Source of the DNA: Brevinematales bacterium
Lineage (GTDB): Bacteria > Spirochaetota > Brevinematia > Brevinematales > GWF1-51-8
NCBI GenBank assembly: GCA_013177895.1
Contig: JABLXV010000013.1
Location: forward strand, 1 to 55,857
DNA: 55,857 nucleotides
Reading direction: 5' to 3'
The first letter of the stretch is position 1, and the number at the start of each line of letters is the position of its first letter. This document shows positions 1 through 8,104 of this stretch, piece after piece. The notes below the pieces were generated by a model, which saw only the letters and a program-made list of their open reading frames with translations, was not told the origin of the DNA and made no database searches. The translations under genes and the position numbers were made by a program.

Positions 1-2
1 TA

Positions 3-563
3 ACCATGTTCGACGTATCCGGTAAGGGTGTTCCCGCCGCGCTCATCATGGTTATGATACGGAGTATCTTACGCACTATCGCGTCGCTCGAAGAGGACAC
101 CAAGGATGTGCTGACTAAGCTGAATAATACCATATCCGAGGAAATAGTCGAAGATCGTTACGCAACCGGATTTTATTTGCTTTTTGATGCGGAACGGGGT
201 ATAATGAGTTACACCAATGCGGGGCATGGGCCTCTCTGCCTGTACCGCAAGAGTAAGGATATATTCGAGTTCCTCGATACGGACGGTATGCCGGTGGGTA
301 TTATGGCGGGAATAGAGTTCGGCCAGAACTATACTACCCTTGAGAAGGGCGATATCGCGATCTTATACACGGACGGTATCACTGAGGCGTTTAATCTGGA
401 GCACGAAGAGTATGGTATGGATCGGATGCAGGCTATGGTTCGCGCATGCAAGAATATGCCCGCGCAGGAAATAGCAAACCGGATACTGGATGAGGTCAAC
501 CACTTTATGGGCACCGCTCCCCAGCACGATGACGAGACATTATTAGTATTGAAGATGAAGTAA
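3..563 (+). CDS. SpoIIE-type PP2C serine phosphatase, C-terminal part (cut by window edge)
   Basis: C-terminal part of a PP2C/SpoIIE-family protein phosphatase; the frame is open to the left edge, so the start lies outside. Visible motifs are DVSGKGVPAAL (metal-binding Asp plus the conserved GKG), TDGITEA about 60 residues before the end and HDDETLLVLK at the end, the last two carrying further metal-ligand Asp residues. Such enzymes dephosphorylate the serine of STAS anti-sigma-factor antagonists. The STAS gene that follows after 32 nt is the obvious substrate candidate. Missing N-terminal sensor domains cannot be judged. The family call is firm; the substrate is inferred from gene order. Confidence 0.9.
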   Translation, partial: TMFDVSGKGVPAALIMVMIRSILRTIASLEEDTKDVLTKLNNTISEEIVEDRYATGFYLLFDAERGIMSYTNAGHGPLCLYRKSKDIFEFLDTDGMPVGIMAGIEFGQNYTTLEKGDIAILYTDGITEAFNLEHEEYGMDRMQAMVRACKNMPAQEIANRILDEVNHFMGTAPQHDDETLLVLKMK

Positions 564-595
564 CTCTAAAAAGGATAATTTTTCAGGAGGACCCT

Positions 596-934
596 ATGGA
601 AATAAACAGAAGAGAGTCGGGCGACGTTGTCATTTTTGACATCAATGGGGAAATCGACCTCTATAACGCCCCCGAAATTAAAGAGAAGATTAAAGAGGAA
701 ATGAATAACGGTAAAGTTAATATTATTATTAACCTTGATAAAGTCAGTTACATCGATAGTTCGGGTATCGGCGTATTGATTTCGAGCCTGTCGAACCTGA
801 AGAAGGTCGGCGGCGCGTTGAAACTTATCAACGTGTACGCGTCGGTACGTAAAGTCTTCGAATTGACTAAGCTTACCAGTTTCTTCGAGATTCATGACAG
901 CGAAGACGATGCGCTAGCTGCATTTAACAACTAG
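596..934 (+). CDS. STAS-domain anti-sigma factor antagonist (SpoIIAA/RsbV-like)
   Basis: A 112-residue single-domain STAS protein, the usual length for SpoIIAA/RsbV. The phosphorylation loop reads YIDSSGIGVL; by family analogy Ser55, right after the Asp, is the serine phosphorylated by a GHKL kinase and dephosphorylated by a PP2C phosphatase. The start is fixed by a strong AGGAGG at about 586-591. It lies 32 nt behind the PP2C gene and is followed by an intrinsic terminator, so the two probably end one operon. The partner kinase/anti-sigma factor is not adjacent; the GHKL ATPase at 7414-8100 is a distant candidate only. Confidence 0.9.
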   Translation: MEINRRESGDVVIFDINGEIDLYNAPEIKEKIKEEMNNGKVNIIINLDKVSYIDSSGIGVLISSLSNLKKVGGALKLINVYASVRKVFELTKLTSFFEIHDSEDDALAAFNN

Positions 935-1031
935 CAGGGTTTTCGTTGAATGGGGATTATAGTATGTCCGCCTCCTTTTGTTTTGCTAATCTCTGATCTT
1001 ATTTCATAAGTATCATTTCGTTGATTATATA

Positions 1032-1062
1032 AGAGGCTGTCTTCGACAGTCTCTTTTTTTTT
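1032..1062 (+). terminator. Intrinsic terminator after the STAS gene
   Basis: A 10-bp stem (1032-1041 with 1045-1054, one G-T wobble) around a TTC loop, followed by a run of nine T. It isolates the partner-switch operon from trpR. Confidence 0.9.
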
Positions 1063-1080
1063 GCCCAAACAAAAAATCCC

Positions 1081-1109
1081 TTTACTAAAAGTATGTTTCC
1101 TGATATAAT
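1081..1109 (+). promoter_or_regulatory. sigma70-type promoter of trpR-trpB2
   Basis: TTTACT (1081-1086), a 17-bp spacer and a perfect TATAAT (1104-1109). Transcription would start near 1116, inside the palindrome that follows and upstream of the trpR start at 1144. Confidence 0.75.
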
Positions 1110-1127
1110 GTTTCTACATATAGAAAC
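1110..1127. promoter_or_regulatory. Palindrome overlapping the transcription start; probable TrpR operator
   Basis: A perfect inverted repeat GTTTCTA-CATA-TAGAAAC abutting the -10 box. A repressor bound here would block initiation. The first gene of the transcript encodes a TrpR-family protein, so autoregulation is the simplest reading. The half-sites differ from the E. coli trp operator apart from the inner CTA/TAG, so the assignment is inference. Confidence 0.6.
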
Positions 1128-1143
1128 ACTTCCCGGAGCGGAT

Positions 1144-1419
1144 ATGGATTTAATAGAAGTTTTCGCCGACATTCAGGATCGGACGGAGATGGAAAATTTA
1201 TTCGACGAGTTATTTACCGCGCCGGAGAAAAAACGGTTGTTTCTCCGATGGAAACTCCTGAAGATGCTGAGGAAGGGGGTGCCCCAGAGAAAAATCGCCT
1301 CAGAACTGGGAATAAGCCTCTGCAAGATAACGCGCGGGGCGAGTATACTGAAACGGAAAAATTCTATTCTATATCGAATATTAAATGAAGGAGATAGAGA
1401 TGGAGATTCAGAAAATTGA
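1144..1419 (+). CDS. trpR: TrpR/YerC-family repressor
   Basis: A TrpR-family helix-turn-helix protein of 91 residues. The diagnostic block is the stretch with [11 protein letters not shown], then [12 protein letters not shown] and [10 protein letters not shown], which corresponds to the DNA-reading helices of tryptophan repressors and YerC proteins. I chose the ATG at 1144, preceded by GGAGCGG: an in-frame ATG at 1093 lies inside the promoter, upstream of the expected transcript start. The gene overlaps trpB2 by 20 bp, so the two are co-transcribed and probably translationally coupled. It likely senses tryptophan and represses its own operon through the palindrome at 1110-1127; the ligand is inferred from family and neighbour. 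Confidence 0.8.
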   Translation: MDLIEVFADIQDRTEMENLFDELFTAPEKKRLFLRWKLLKMLRKGVPQRKIASELGISLCKITRGASILKRKNSILYRILNEGDRDGDSEN

Positions 1420-2755
1420 TTTAGCCCAGAAAGACATGCCCCGGAAATGGTACAATATCCAGGCCGATCTTCCTAAACCCCTCGATCCCCCGTTGACTCC
1501 CGATGGAAAACCGGTTACCCCCGATCAGTTGGGCGTGATTTTCCCGATGTCGTTGATCGAGCAGGAAGTATCGCAGGAACGCTGGATAGATATTCCCGAA
1601 CCTGTTCTCGATGTTTACGCGCGATGGAGACCGGCTCCGTTATTCCGCGCGATCCATCTTGAGAAAGCTCTCGGTACTCCCGCTAAGATTTATTATAAAT
1701 ATGAGGGCGCGTCTCCCGCGGGTTCGCATAAACCCAACACGTCTGTCGCGCAGGCGTACTACAACGCGCAGGCGGGTATCAAGCGTATCACCACCGAAAC
1801 CGGCGCCGGGCAATGGGGAAGCGCATTGGCGCTTGCGGGCGCGCTGTTCGGGATTGAGGTTCGCGTTTATATGGTTCGCGTCAGCTATGACAGCAAGCCC
1901 TACCGCAAGATGCTGATGAACACGTGGGGCGCGGAATGTATCGCATCTCCGAGCAATATGACCGAATACGGCAAGAAGGTGCTGGCGGCTGACCCGAAAA
2001 ATCCCGGCAGTCTCGGTATGGCGATTTCCGAAGCGGTGGAAGAGGCCGCGACCCGAAAAGATACCAATTATTCTCTGGGAAGCGTGCTCAATCATGTCCT
2101 CATGCACCAGACGATTATCGGCCTCGAGTGTAAGGAGCAGCTGAAGTCAATCAATGTGTATCCCGATGTAGTAATCGGGTGCGTCGGCGGCGGAAGTAAC
2201 TTCGCGGGCATCGCTTTTCCTTATGTACATGACAAAATAACCGAAAATAAAAAGGTGGATATTGTCGCCGTCGAACCGCGCTCCTGCCCCACGATCACGA
2301 AGGGCGTATTCGAGTACGATTTCGGCGATACCGCCGGTATGGCACCGATTGTGAAGATGTATACGCTGGGGCATACGTTTATGCCGCCCGCCATTCACGC
2401 CGGAGGTCTGCGTTATCACGGTATGGCGCCGCTCGTCAGCGCTCTGGTCGACCAGAAGTTAGCGGAAGCGCGTTCGTACCACCAGACGGAAGTATTTGAA
2501 GCGGGCGTCATGTTCGCGAGAACGGAAGGGATTGTCCCCGCTCCCGAGACTTGTCACGCGGTTAGAGCCGCCATCCATGAGGCGCAAAAAGCCAAAGAAG
2601 AGGGTAAAGAAAAAACCATCCTCTTCAATTTTAGCGGACACGGATTCTTCGACCTCTCGTCCTACGATAAATATCTGACGGGACAGCTTGAGGATTACGA
2701 ATACCCGGAGTCGGCAATAAAAGAAGCCCTACAGCATTTACCTTTTAAAAAATAG
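1400..2755 (+). CDS. trpB: Tryptophan synthase beta chain-like protein, TrpB2 type
   Basis: A 451-residue fold-type II PLP enzyme of the TrpB2 branch, which condenses indole and serine to tryptophan. The PLP lysine lies in the motif AGSHKPNT (about Lys111), and the phosphate-binding glycine loop GCVGGGSN is at about 260-268. The N-terminal extension and length match TrpB2 rather than the roughly 400-residue TrpB1. The ATG at 1400 is preferred over 1385 because AAGGAG at 1388-1393 precedes it. No trpA or other trp gene is in the window, so it may salvage indole. It is preceded by trpR and closed by a terminator. Confidence 0.92.
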   Translation: MEIQKIDLAQKDMPRKWYNIQADLPKPLDPPLTPDGKPVTPDQLGVIFPMSLIEQEVSQERWIDIPEPVLDVYARWRPAPLFRAIHLEKALGTPAKIYYKYEGASPAGSHKPNTSVAQAYYNAQAGIKRITTETGAGQWGSALALAGALFGIEVRVYMVRVSYDSKPYRKMLMNTWGAECIASPSNMTEYGKKVLAADPKNPGSLGMAISEAVEEAATRKDTNYSLGSVLNHVLMHQTIIGLECKEQLKSINVYPDVVIGCVGGGSNFAGIAFPYVHDKITENKKVDIVAVEPRSCPTITKGVFEYDFGDTAGMAPIVKMYTLGHTFMPPAIHAGGLRYHGMAPLVSALVDQKLAEARSYHQTEVFEAGVMFARTEGIVPAPETCHAVRAAIHEAQKAKEEGKEKTILFNFSGHGFFDLSSYDKYLTGQLEDYEYPESAIKEALQHLPFKK

Positions 2756-2756
2756 T

Positions 2757-2783
2757 AAAAAGGGGCTCCGGCCCCTTTTTTTT
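2757..2783 (+). terminator. Intrinsic terminator after trpB2
   Basis: GC-rich stem AGGGGC / GCCCCT (2761-2766 with 2771-2776), loop TCCG, T-run after and A-run before, so it could act in both directions. Confidence 0.9.
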
Positions 2784-2806
2784 ATGCCCAATATAGCGGA
2801 GGGTAT

Positions 2807-5083
2807 ATGAAAGGCCACGATGTGAAAGGAAAAACTCTGATGGTGATCGGCGCGGGGCTATTACAGCTCCCGGTTATCCTGAAAGCCAAAGAATTGGGAA
2901 TGGAAACGGTCGTTGTCGACGCGAATCCGAACGCGCTCGGGGTGAAAGCCGCGAATCATTTTATCCGTTCCAGTACCCTCGACGCCGAAAGTACGGTCTA
3001 CGAGGCGGAAAAATTCCACACGACGGTCAGGAAAATCGACGGCGTACTGACGGTGGGTACCGACGCTTCCTATACGGTCGCGATGTGCGCGAAAAAGCTG
3101 GGGTTGACCGGTATCGAGCCGGAAGCCGCGATGCGCGCGACCGATAAGTACTTGATGCGTAAAGCGCTCCGGGCTGATAATGTACCGGTGCCCGATTTCG
3201 AGATTGTCGACGCGTATAACAAGGCTATCGAAATATTCGAGAAACTCGAGGGCGACTGCGTTATCAAGCCGGTCAGCAGTATGGGCGCGCGCGGGGTACG
3301 GCGTATCACCCATCTCGACGACCTGAAAGAGGCTTACGAGCAGGCTAAGACTTTCTCATCGAACGGGAAAGTCGTCATCGAGAAATATATCGAATCACCC
3401 GAACTTAGCATTGACGCGCTGATCTATAACGGTAAGGTCACGATCACGGGTGTGGCCGACCGCATCATCGAGTACGATCCGTTCTTCGTGGAGACCGGCC
3501 ATATTATGCCGTCGGAACTCCCCGAGGAGCAGTTGAGCTATGCGGCGGAAATATTCGAGAAGGGTATCCACGCTATCGGCATCACAGTAGGCGCGGCGAA
3601 GGGCGATATCAAGATATCGTCGAGCGGATGCTTTATCGGCGAGATTGCCGCGCGCCTCTCCGGCGGATTTATGTCCACCTATACCTATCCCTATTCGAGC
3701 GGCGTCGACCTGATGGAAAACGTCATATATATCGCGCTGGGGCTTCCCCCGGCGGACTTATCCCCCAAAAAGGAATGGGTTTCCATCGAGCGTGCGATCA
3801 TCGCCCCTCCGGGCGTCATACAAAGTATCAGGGGTATCGAAGAAGCGAAGAAGATTCCGCATGTGAAGGAGGTCTTTTTCGACGCGAAGGTGGGGGATAA
3901 GGTGATCTCCCCGCGTAATAATATGGACAAGTCGGGGCACATCATTGTCGCCGCGCCGACCCGTCACGAAGCGATTCTCGCGTCCCATGAGGCGGTACGC
4001 GCAATCCAGATAGAGACTATCGAGGACGACGACCAGAAACTCGCCCAACTCGAGATGGACGAATTCGCTAAAACGCAGTTCAACGGGCGGTGCTTCGTCT
4101 GCGAGGACTGCAACGGAGTGCGCTGTAAGGGGATGCTTCCCGGAATGGGGGGCATCGGCACCGGGCTTGGGTTTATCCGGTCGGTGGAACGCCTTCGCCG
4201 TATCAACCTTGTCCCTAATTATATCAGCCCTACGAAGGAGATCGATACGTCGATCGACCTGTTCGGGATGCATCTCGATATTCCGGTGATGCCCGCGCCG
4301 ATAACCGGGGCGATCACGAACCTCGGCGGAGCGATCACCGAGCTCAATCTCGCGCGGTCGATCGTGAAGGGCGCGAACCATGCGGGTACGGTGGGTTTTG
4401 TCGGAGACGGCGCCACCCCGACCAAGTACCGTATCGGGGTGCGGGTGATCCTCGAGAACTTCGGGATGGCGATCCCGGTATTCAAGCCCCGTTTCGATCA
4501 GGAACTGATTACCCAGCGTATCGACGCGGCGCGCGAGGCCGGGGCGCTTGCGGTGGGGATGGATATAGACGCGGCGTCGTTCAAGACGATGGAGATGAAG
4601 AAACAGAACACCAGCACGAAAACGTTCGACGAACTGAAGGAGTTGGTCGATTACGCCGCGGAGATGCCGTTTATGCTGAAGGGCGTATTATCAGTCGGGG
4701 ACGCTAAAATGGCGCTCAAGGCGGGATGCAAGGCGCTTATCATATCGAATCACGGCGGCCGGGTCAGCGATAATCTGCTCGCGCCGATAGATGCGCTTAT
4801 GCGTATCCGGGGGGCGATCGGCGACGATGCGTTCCTGATCCTCGACGGCGGTGTGCGCAGCGGCAGCGATGTCGCGGCGGCGATCGCGTGCGGCGCGGAT
4901 GCTGTGATGATCGGGCGGCCTGTCACTATCGCTGCGGTCGGAGGTCGTACTCAGGGCGTCCGTCAGTACTTCCAACGGATTGCGATGGAATTGAAGAGGA
5001 TGATGACATTGCTGGGGATCAGCGATATAAAATCGTTGAAGAATAATAAAGACGTGCTGTATTATGAAGACCATGTTATGTAA
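2807..5083 (+). CDS. ATP-grasp / FMN-dependent 2-hydroxyacid dehydrogenase fusion protein
   Basis: A 758-residue two-part protein. Residues 1 to about 410 form an ATP-grasp ligase of the carbamoyl-phosphate-synthase/biotin-carboxylase type: a Rossmann-like N-terminus, DKYLMRKALR, VIKPVSSMGARGV and GEIAARLSGGF. From about residue 425 the protein is an FMN-dependent alpha-hydroxyacid dehydrogenase, beginning with a cysteine cluster CFVCEDCNGVRC (Cys429, 432, 435, 440) followed by GMGGIGTG. It continues with the active-site motif ISNHGGRVSD (His649) and the FMN phosphate motif GADAVMIGRP. GGAGGG precedes the ATG. The dehydrogenase half resembles stand-alone anaerobe proteins of about 340 residues; fusion to an ATP-grasp half is unusual. 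Substrates of both halves are unknown. No frameshift separates the halves. Confidence 0.85.
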   Translation: MKGHDVKGKTLMVIGAGLLQLPVILKAKELGMETVVVDANPNALGVKAANHFIRSSTLDAESTVYEAEKFHTTVRKIDGVLTVGTDASYTVAMCAKKLGLTGIEPEAAMRATDKYLMRKALRADNVPVPDFEIVDAYNKAIEIFEKLEGDCVIKPVSSMGARGVRRITHLDDLKEAYEQAKTFSSNGKVVIEKYIESPELSIDALIYNGKVTITGVADRIIEYDPFFVETGHIMPSELPEEQLSYAAEIFEKGIHAIGITVGAAKGDIKISSSGCFIGEIAARLSGGFMSTYTYPYSSGVDLMENVIYIALGLPPADLSPKKEWVSIERAIIAPPGVIQSIRGIEEAKKIPHVKEVFFDAKVGDKVISPRNNMDKSGHIIVAAPTRHEAILASHEAVRAIQIETIEDDDQKLAQLEMDEFAKTQFNGRCFVCEDCNGVRCKGMLPGMGGIGTGLGFIRSVERLRRINLVPNYISPTKEIDTSIDLFGMHLDIPVMPAPITGAITNLGGAITELNLARSIVKGANHAGTVGFVGDGATPTKYRIGVRVILENFGMAIPVFKPRFDQELITQRIDAAREAGALAVGMDIDAASFKTMEMKKQNTSTKTFDELKELVDYAAEMPFMLKGVLSVGDAKMALKAGCKALIISNHGGRVSDNLLAPIDALMRIRGAIGDDAFLILDGGVRSGSDVAAAIACGADAVMIGRPVTIAAVGGRTQGVRQYFQRIAMELKRMMTLLGISDIKSLKNNKDVLYYEDHVM

Positions 5084-5100
5084 CGAATGCGTGTAAATAT

Positions 5101-5306
5101 AAAAAGGGTTCGCTGAGGGGCGTGTTGACGAAGACGGAAATTCAACTAATTTCCGTCACTGCGATGAGCAAAGCGAAGAAGCAGTCAATCTAACAATATA
5201 CACTATAAACAGATAGATTGCTTCTACCGCGCTTCAATAAGTTTTGTAGCGCGGCATCGCAATGACAAAAAATAGTTCGTCATCAAGCCCTGAGCGAACC
5301 CTTTTT
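5101..5306. repeat. Palindromic intergenic repeat, full copy 1
   Basis: An imperfect palindrome of about 206 bp between convergent genes. The outer arms 5101-5119 and 5287-5306 pair (GGGTTCGCT/AGCGAACCC). Inner arms include GTCACTGCGA / TCGCAATGAC and GAAGCAGTCAATCT / AGATTGCTTC. The outer arms end in A- and T-runs, so the element may also terminate both genes. Related copies or fragments occur near 14669, 43515, 44642 and 54918. Confidence 0.8.
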
Positions 5307-5309
5307 GTT

Positions 5310-5861
5310 TTATTCTTCGTGCTTGACCGGCGTATCCGCGTAAACTTCGGTACTCCCGAAAATCGTATCCATTTTTATCAGCAGGCTGTTAGCGCCTTCT
5401 TTATAGGAAGCCGTAGTGTAAATCTGATCCCCGAATACCGCCTGAGTCCCGTTAGGGAACTTCACTGATCCGAAAACGGCGGTAGCGATAATTTTTACCG
5501 GCATATTCGGGTCGATTTTCAGTTTCGATTCGCCGAATACGGTATCTATTTTAATATTCATCCCGCCCTGAGCCAGATTGATATTTGTCGAGAGGTCGAT
5601 GTTTTTCTGTCCGAACACGATGTCGTACTTTTCATGCAGAGCGGACGTCCATTCGTTACCACCCGCGAATACCTCGACATTTTCCTTCTTTTTTCCGCCG
5701 CCGAAAAGGATATGCAGGCCGATATAAACAAATAAAAGGCCGAAAATAATCCTTCCGACAGGGATTTCAATTTTGAAAACGACGTTTATAACTACAATAA
5801 GTCCGATCAGGATGAGTAAAAGCCCCCAGAATAAACCGCTAAAGAGGAATTCCATTTTCAC
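5310..5861 (-). CDS. LiaF-like membrane protein (cell-wall-active antibiotics response domain)
   Basis: A 183-residue protein with two N-terminal membrane segments (about 5-28 and 35-53) and a soluble C-terminal half with repeated strand motifs ending in phenylalanine-glycine (DIVFG, DTVFGESK, TAVFGSVK, DTIFGSTE). That pattern is typical of the LiaF/DUF2154 C-terminal beta-domain linked to envelope-stress response in Gram-positive bacteria. The start is a GTG with GGGAGG five nt upstream; an in-frame ATG two codons on is the alternative. It follows the HEAT-repeat gene by 18 nt, probably as one operon. No LiaRS-type pair is adjacent, so the role here is open. Confidence 0.7.
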   Translation of the reverse strand: MKMEFLFSGLFWGLLLILIGLIVVINVVFKIEIPVGRIIFGLLFVYIGLHILFGGGKKKENVEVFAGGNEWTSALHEKYDIVFGQKNIDLSTNINLAQGGMNIKIDTVFGESKLKIDPNMPVKIIATAVFGSVKFPNGTQAVFGDQIYTTASYKEGANSLLIKMDTIFGSTEVYADTPVKHEE

Positions 5862-5879
5862 AATTACCTCCCGTGATAT

Positions 5880-6560
5880 TTACTTCAAGTTAATACCTTT
5901 TATAATATCTTTCAAAGTAGCGTGAAAAGCCTCGTCGTCCCGGTTCTGGGAAACTCCCTGCAGGTAGGGGATAGACGATTTATCGCAGATTTCCACCAAC
6001 GCCCATGCGGTAATCCCGCGTTCGACCTCGTTCTCCGCCGAGATACGGTTGAGGAGAATATCGGTCAGATTGATCTCCTTTACCTCCATCCTGTGAAGCG
6101 CGAGGGCTGCGGAAACCACTATCCAGTTCTCTTTTTCTTTCAGTAATTTTTTCAGTACGTCGGTCGAGCGCTGATCCTTAATCCGGCCGATAGCTTCTAC
6201 CGCGCTGTTTTTTACCCACACGCTCTCGTCTTTCTCGATCAGTTCGATCAGATCCTCGAGCGCTTCGGCGGCTTGGAGTTCACCGAGTATTTCAGCGCAA
6301 TACCCGCGTATCTGTTCCTCCTGGGACTTGAGACCCTCCCGTAGTTCGGGGATGGAGTCCTTACCGATACCCACCAACGCAAGCGTCGCGAATATCGCCA
6401 CATCCTCGTGGTCGGATAAGGCTTTTACTAACGGCTTTACCGCGCGGATATCCTTTTCCCGTCCCAGTTCGGTAGCAGCCAGCCTTCTTTCGGATACTTC
6501 GGGGTGATTGAGCAACCTCTCAATCATTTTGTCCAATGGTTCGGATTGATTTTTATCCAT
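5880..6560 (-). CDS. HEAT-repeat (PBS-lyase-like) protein
   Basis: A 226-residue all-helical cytoplasmic protein built of about six HEAT repeats. Recurrent units read like RRLAATELGREKDIRAV, VKNSAVEAIGRIKDQRS and AAEALEDLIELIEKD, each a helix pair with conserved Ala, Leu and Gly-Arg positions. No catalytic motif is visible; such proteins act as scaffolds or in bilin lyases, and the latter is unlikely in this context. AGGAG lies about 11 nt before the ATG. First gene of a two-gene minus-strand unit with the LiaF-like gene. Confidence 0.75.
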   Translation of the reverse strand: MDKNQSEPLDKMIERLLNHPEVSERRLAATELGREKDIRAVKPLVKALSDHEDVAIFATLALVGIGKDSIPELREGLKSQEEQIRGYCAEILGELQAAEALEDLIELIEKDESVWVKNSAVEAIGRIKDQRSTDVLKKLLKEKENWIVVSAALALHRMEVKEINLTDILLNRISAENEVERGITAWALVEICDKSSIPYLQGVSQNRDDEAFHATLKDIIKGINLK

Positions 6561-6661
6561 TCAGGAAACACTCCTATACAAAACCCCCGTACCCCCGTAT
6601 CTTAAGGATAATATTTTGACCTACTTTTTGAAAAAAATCAAGCTATCGGGTTCTTCTTATT

Positions 6662-7417
6662 TCAAGCGTTATAAAAATCTCTATTTAAGTAGCCGAATTT
6701 CGTAATAATTTCCTGATAATTGTAACTGTCGGAAATTGGGCTGATTGAAATAAACCCTTCCTGTACGCAGTCCAAATCCGAACCCGGCGTACTGATATAG
6801 GCGGGATTTTCCCCGTCCAATATGACATATTTCTTTTCGTTCTCGTCCTGATACTGAAGAAAGTCCTTATAAACCCTTCGCCCCGGAAATGTCACCCGAA
6901 TGCCCTTGGGGAGTTCCGAGGCGGGAAAATTGATATTCAGGAACGCCGATTCCTCGATACTGGATTTTTCCAGTAACGATCCGAGGAAATCCCGGATAAA
7001 AAGCGCGCGCGCGGCATAGCCTTTAACCGCATCCCAACTGTCTATGGAAAGGGCGAGCGAGAAAATCCCGTTGAACATCCCCTCACGCGCTCCGGCGACA
7101 GTCCCGGAATAATACATGTCGCTCCCGAGATTAGGGCCGTCGTTAATTCCTGAAATCACCATATCGAATTTGGTATCTGAAAAAAGCCCGATGACCGCGG
7201 ATTTCACGCAGTCCGCGGGCGACCCGTCCAACGCATAACTCCTCGGGCCGGTTTTAATAAGCTCCATCGGCGTCCGCAGATGGAAAGAATGACCCGTCCC
7301 GCTCATCTGGCGGAGAGGCGCGACAGAATAGATCGTATATTCCTCCGATAGAATTTCGGAGAGAATATTCAATCCCTCGGCCTGATAACCGTCGTCGTTA
7401 GTTAATAGTATTTTCAA
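6662..7417 (-). CDS. surE: 5'/3'-nucleotidase SurE
   Basis: A 251-residue SurE-family metal-dependent nucleoside monophosphate phosphatase. The N-terminus MKILLTNDDGY carries the metal-binding Asp pair (Asp8, Asp9). APLRQMSGTGHS holds the conserved Ser, and SGINDGPNLGSD holds the Asn ligand. DGSPADCVKSA is also family-typical. The start is a TTG that overlaps the stop of the upstream GHKL gene by 4 nt, so translation is probably coupled. It is the last gene of the corC-thpR-GHKL-surE operon. Confidence 0.93.
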   Translation of the reverse strand: MKILLTNDDGYQAEGLNILSEILSEEYTIYSVAPLRQMSGTGHSFHLRTPMELIKTGPRSYALDGSPADCVKSAVIGLFSDTKFDMVISGINDGPNLGSDMYYSGTVAGAREGMFNGIFSLALSIDSWDAVKGYAARALFIRDFLGSLLEKSSIEESAFLNINFPASELPKGIRVTFPGRRVYKDFLQYQDENEKKYVILDGENPAYISTPGSDLDCVQEGFISISPISDSYNYQEIITKFGYLNRDFYNA

Positions 7418-8100
7418 ACCGAGTTTCCTTTTATTCGCAGGCAGACGTACTCGTCGTTCAGCGGTATCTCGATACGGGCGAATGTTTGCCCGGCGGGGGT
7501 ATTGCCGATACGGAACAATCCCGGGTCGATCCCCATACCCTTCAGGAGCATCACTATCAGCGCGATACCCATTCCGGCGCCTTCCAGTTCGTCGCCCTGA
7601 TCGATATAAAACTGCGCGATATCCTCGTACTTCATCGCCTTCTTGAGCTTCTCCCTGAGCCGGCGGTCTTCGATAGTGGTGATGTGCGCGTTATTTACAA
7701 TATAAATACGGATACCCGTACAGTTATATTCGAACTTGACGTTGATCCATAGGTCCTTTTCTTTCAGTTCGCCCAGATAGTTATGATACGCGTCCTCGTT
7801 CAACGCGTTCCTGAAGTCCATCATACCCTGTAAATACTGATTCTCGTTATCGATATTGATCTCGTTCTTCTCGAACAATACCCGTTTGAGATTAGCCTTG
7901 GTCCCGTTGATCATGAGCTCCTTCACGCAGGTATAAACGATACCCGGGAGTTCGGGGCGTTCGTAACGTTCGCACAGCATGGAAATCGCGGTCTCGACCT
8001 TTTTCTCGATATCGTCGTTAATGATGAAAAATTTAATATTGAAAACCTTCTCATCGGTCAGTATGTGATCCAGCGATGTAACATATTTATCGAAGCTCAT
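7414..8100 (-). CDS. GHKL ATPase-domain protein (possible serine kinase of a partner switch)
   Basis: A 228-residue soluble protein with a GHKL (HATPase_c) fold: the N-box is KELMINGTKAN (Glu61, Asn65), and a glycine-rich lid/G2 box GAGMGIALIVMLL lies at about 174-186. There is no HisKA dimerisation helix or phospho-accepting His, so it is not an ordinary histidine kinase; a SpoIIAB/RsbW-like serine kinase or an ATP sensor is possible. It is longer than RsbW (about 140-160 residues), with an inserted region at about 75-130. It sits between thpR (4-nt gap) and surE (4-nt overlap) in a four-gene operon. The function is not established by sequence. Confidence 0.65.
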   Translation of the reverse strand: MSFDKYVTSLDHILTDEKVFNIKFFIINDDIEKKVETAISMLCERYERPELPGIVYTCVKELMINGTKANLKRVLFEKNEINIDNENQYLQGMMDFRNALNEDAYHNYLGELKEKDLWINVKFEYNCTGIRIYIVNNAHITTIEDRRLREKLKKAMKYEDIAQFYIDQGDELEGAGMGIALIVMLLKGMGIDPGLFRIGNTPAGQTFARIEIPLNDEYVCLRIKGNSV

Positions 8101-8104
8101 AGCA

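Noticed and set aside
1093-1143. Longer TrpR reading from the ATG at 1093
   Set aside because: This ATG lies between the -35 and -10 boxes; the ATG at 1144 follows a ribosome site and the expected transcript start.
3758-4381. Long opposite-strand open frame inside the ATP-grasp/FMN fusion gene
   Set aside because: Arg/Asp-rich translation with no motif; it mirrors the codon bias of the real gene on the other strand. The same applies to other long antisense frames, for example at 12200-13021 and 33238-33918.
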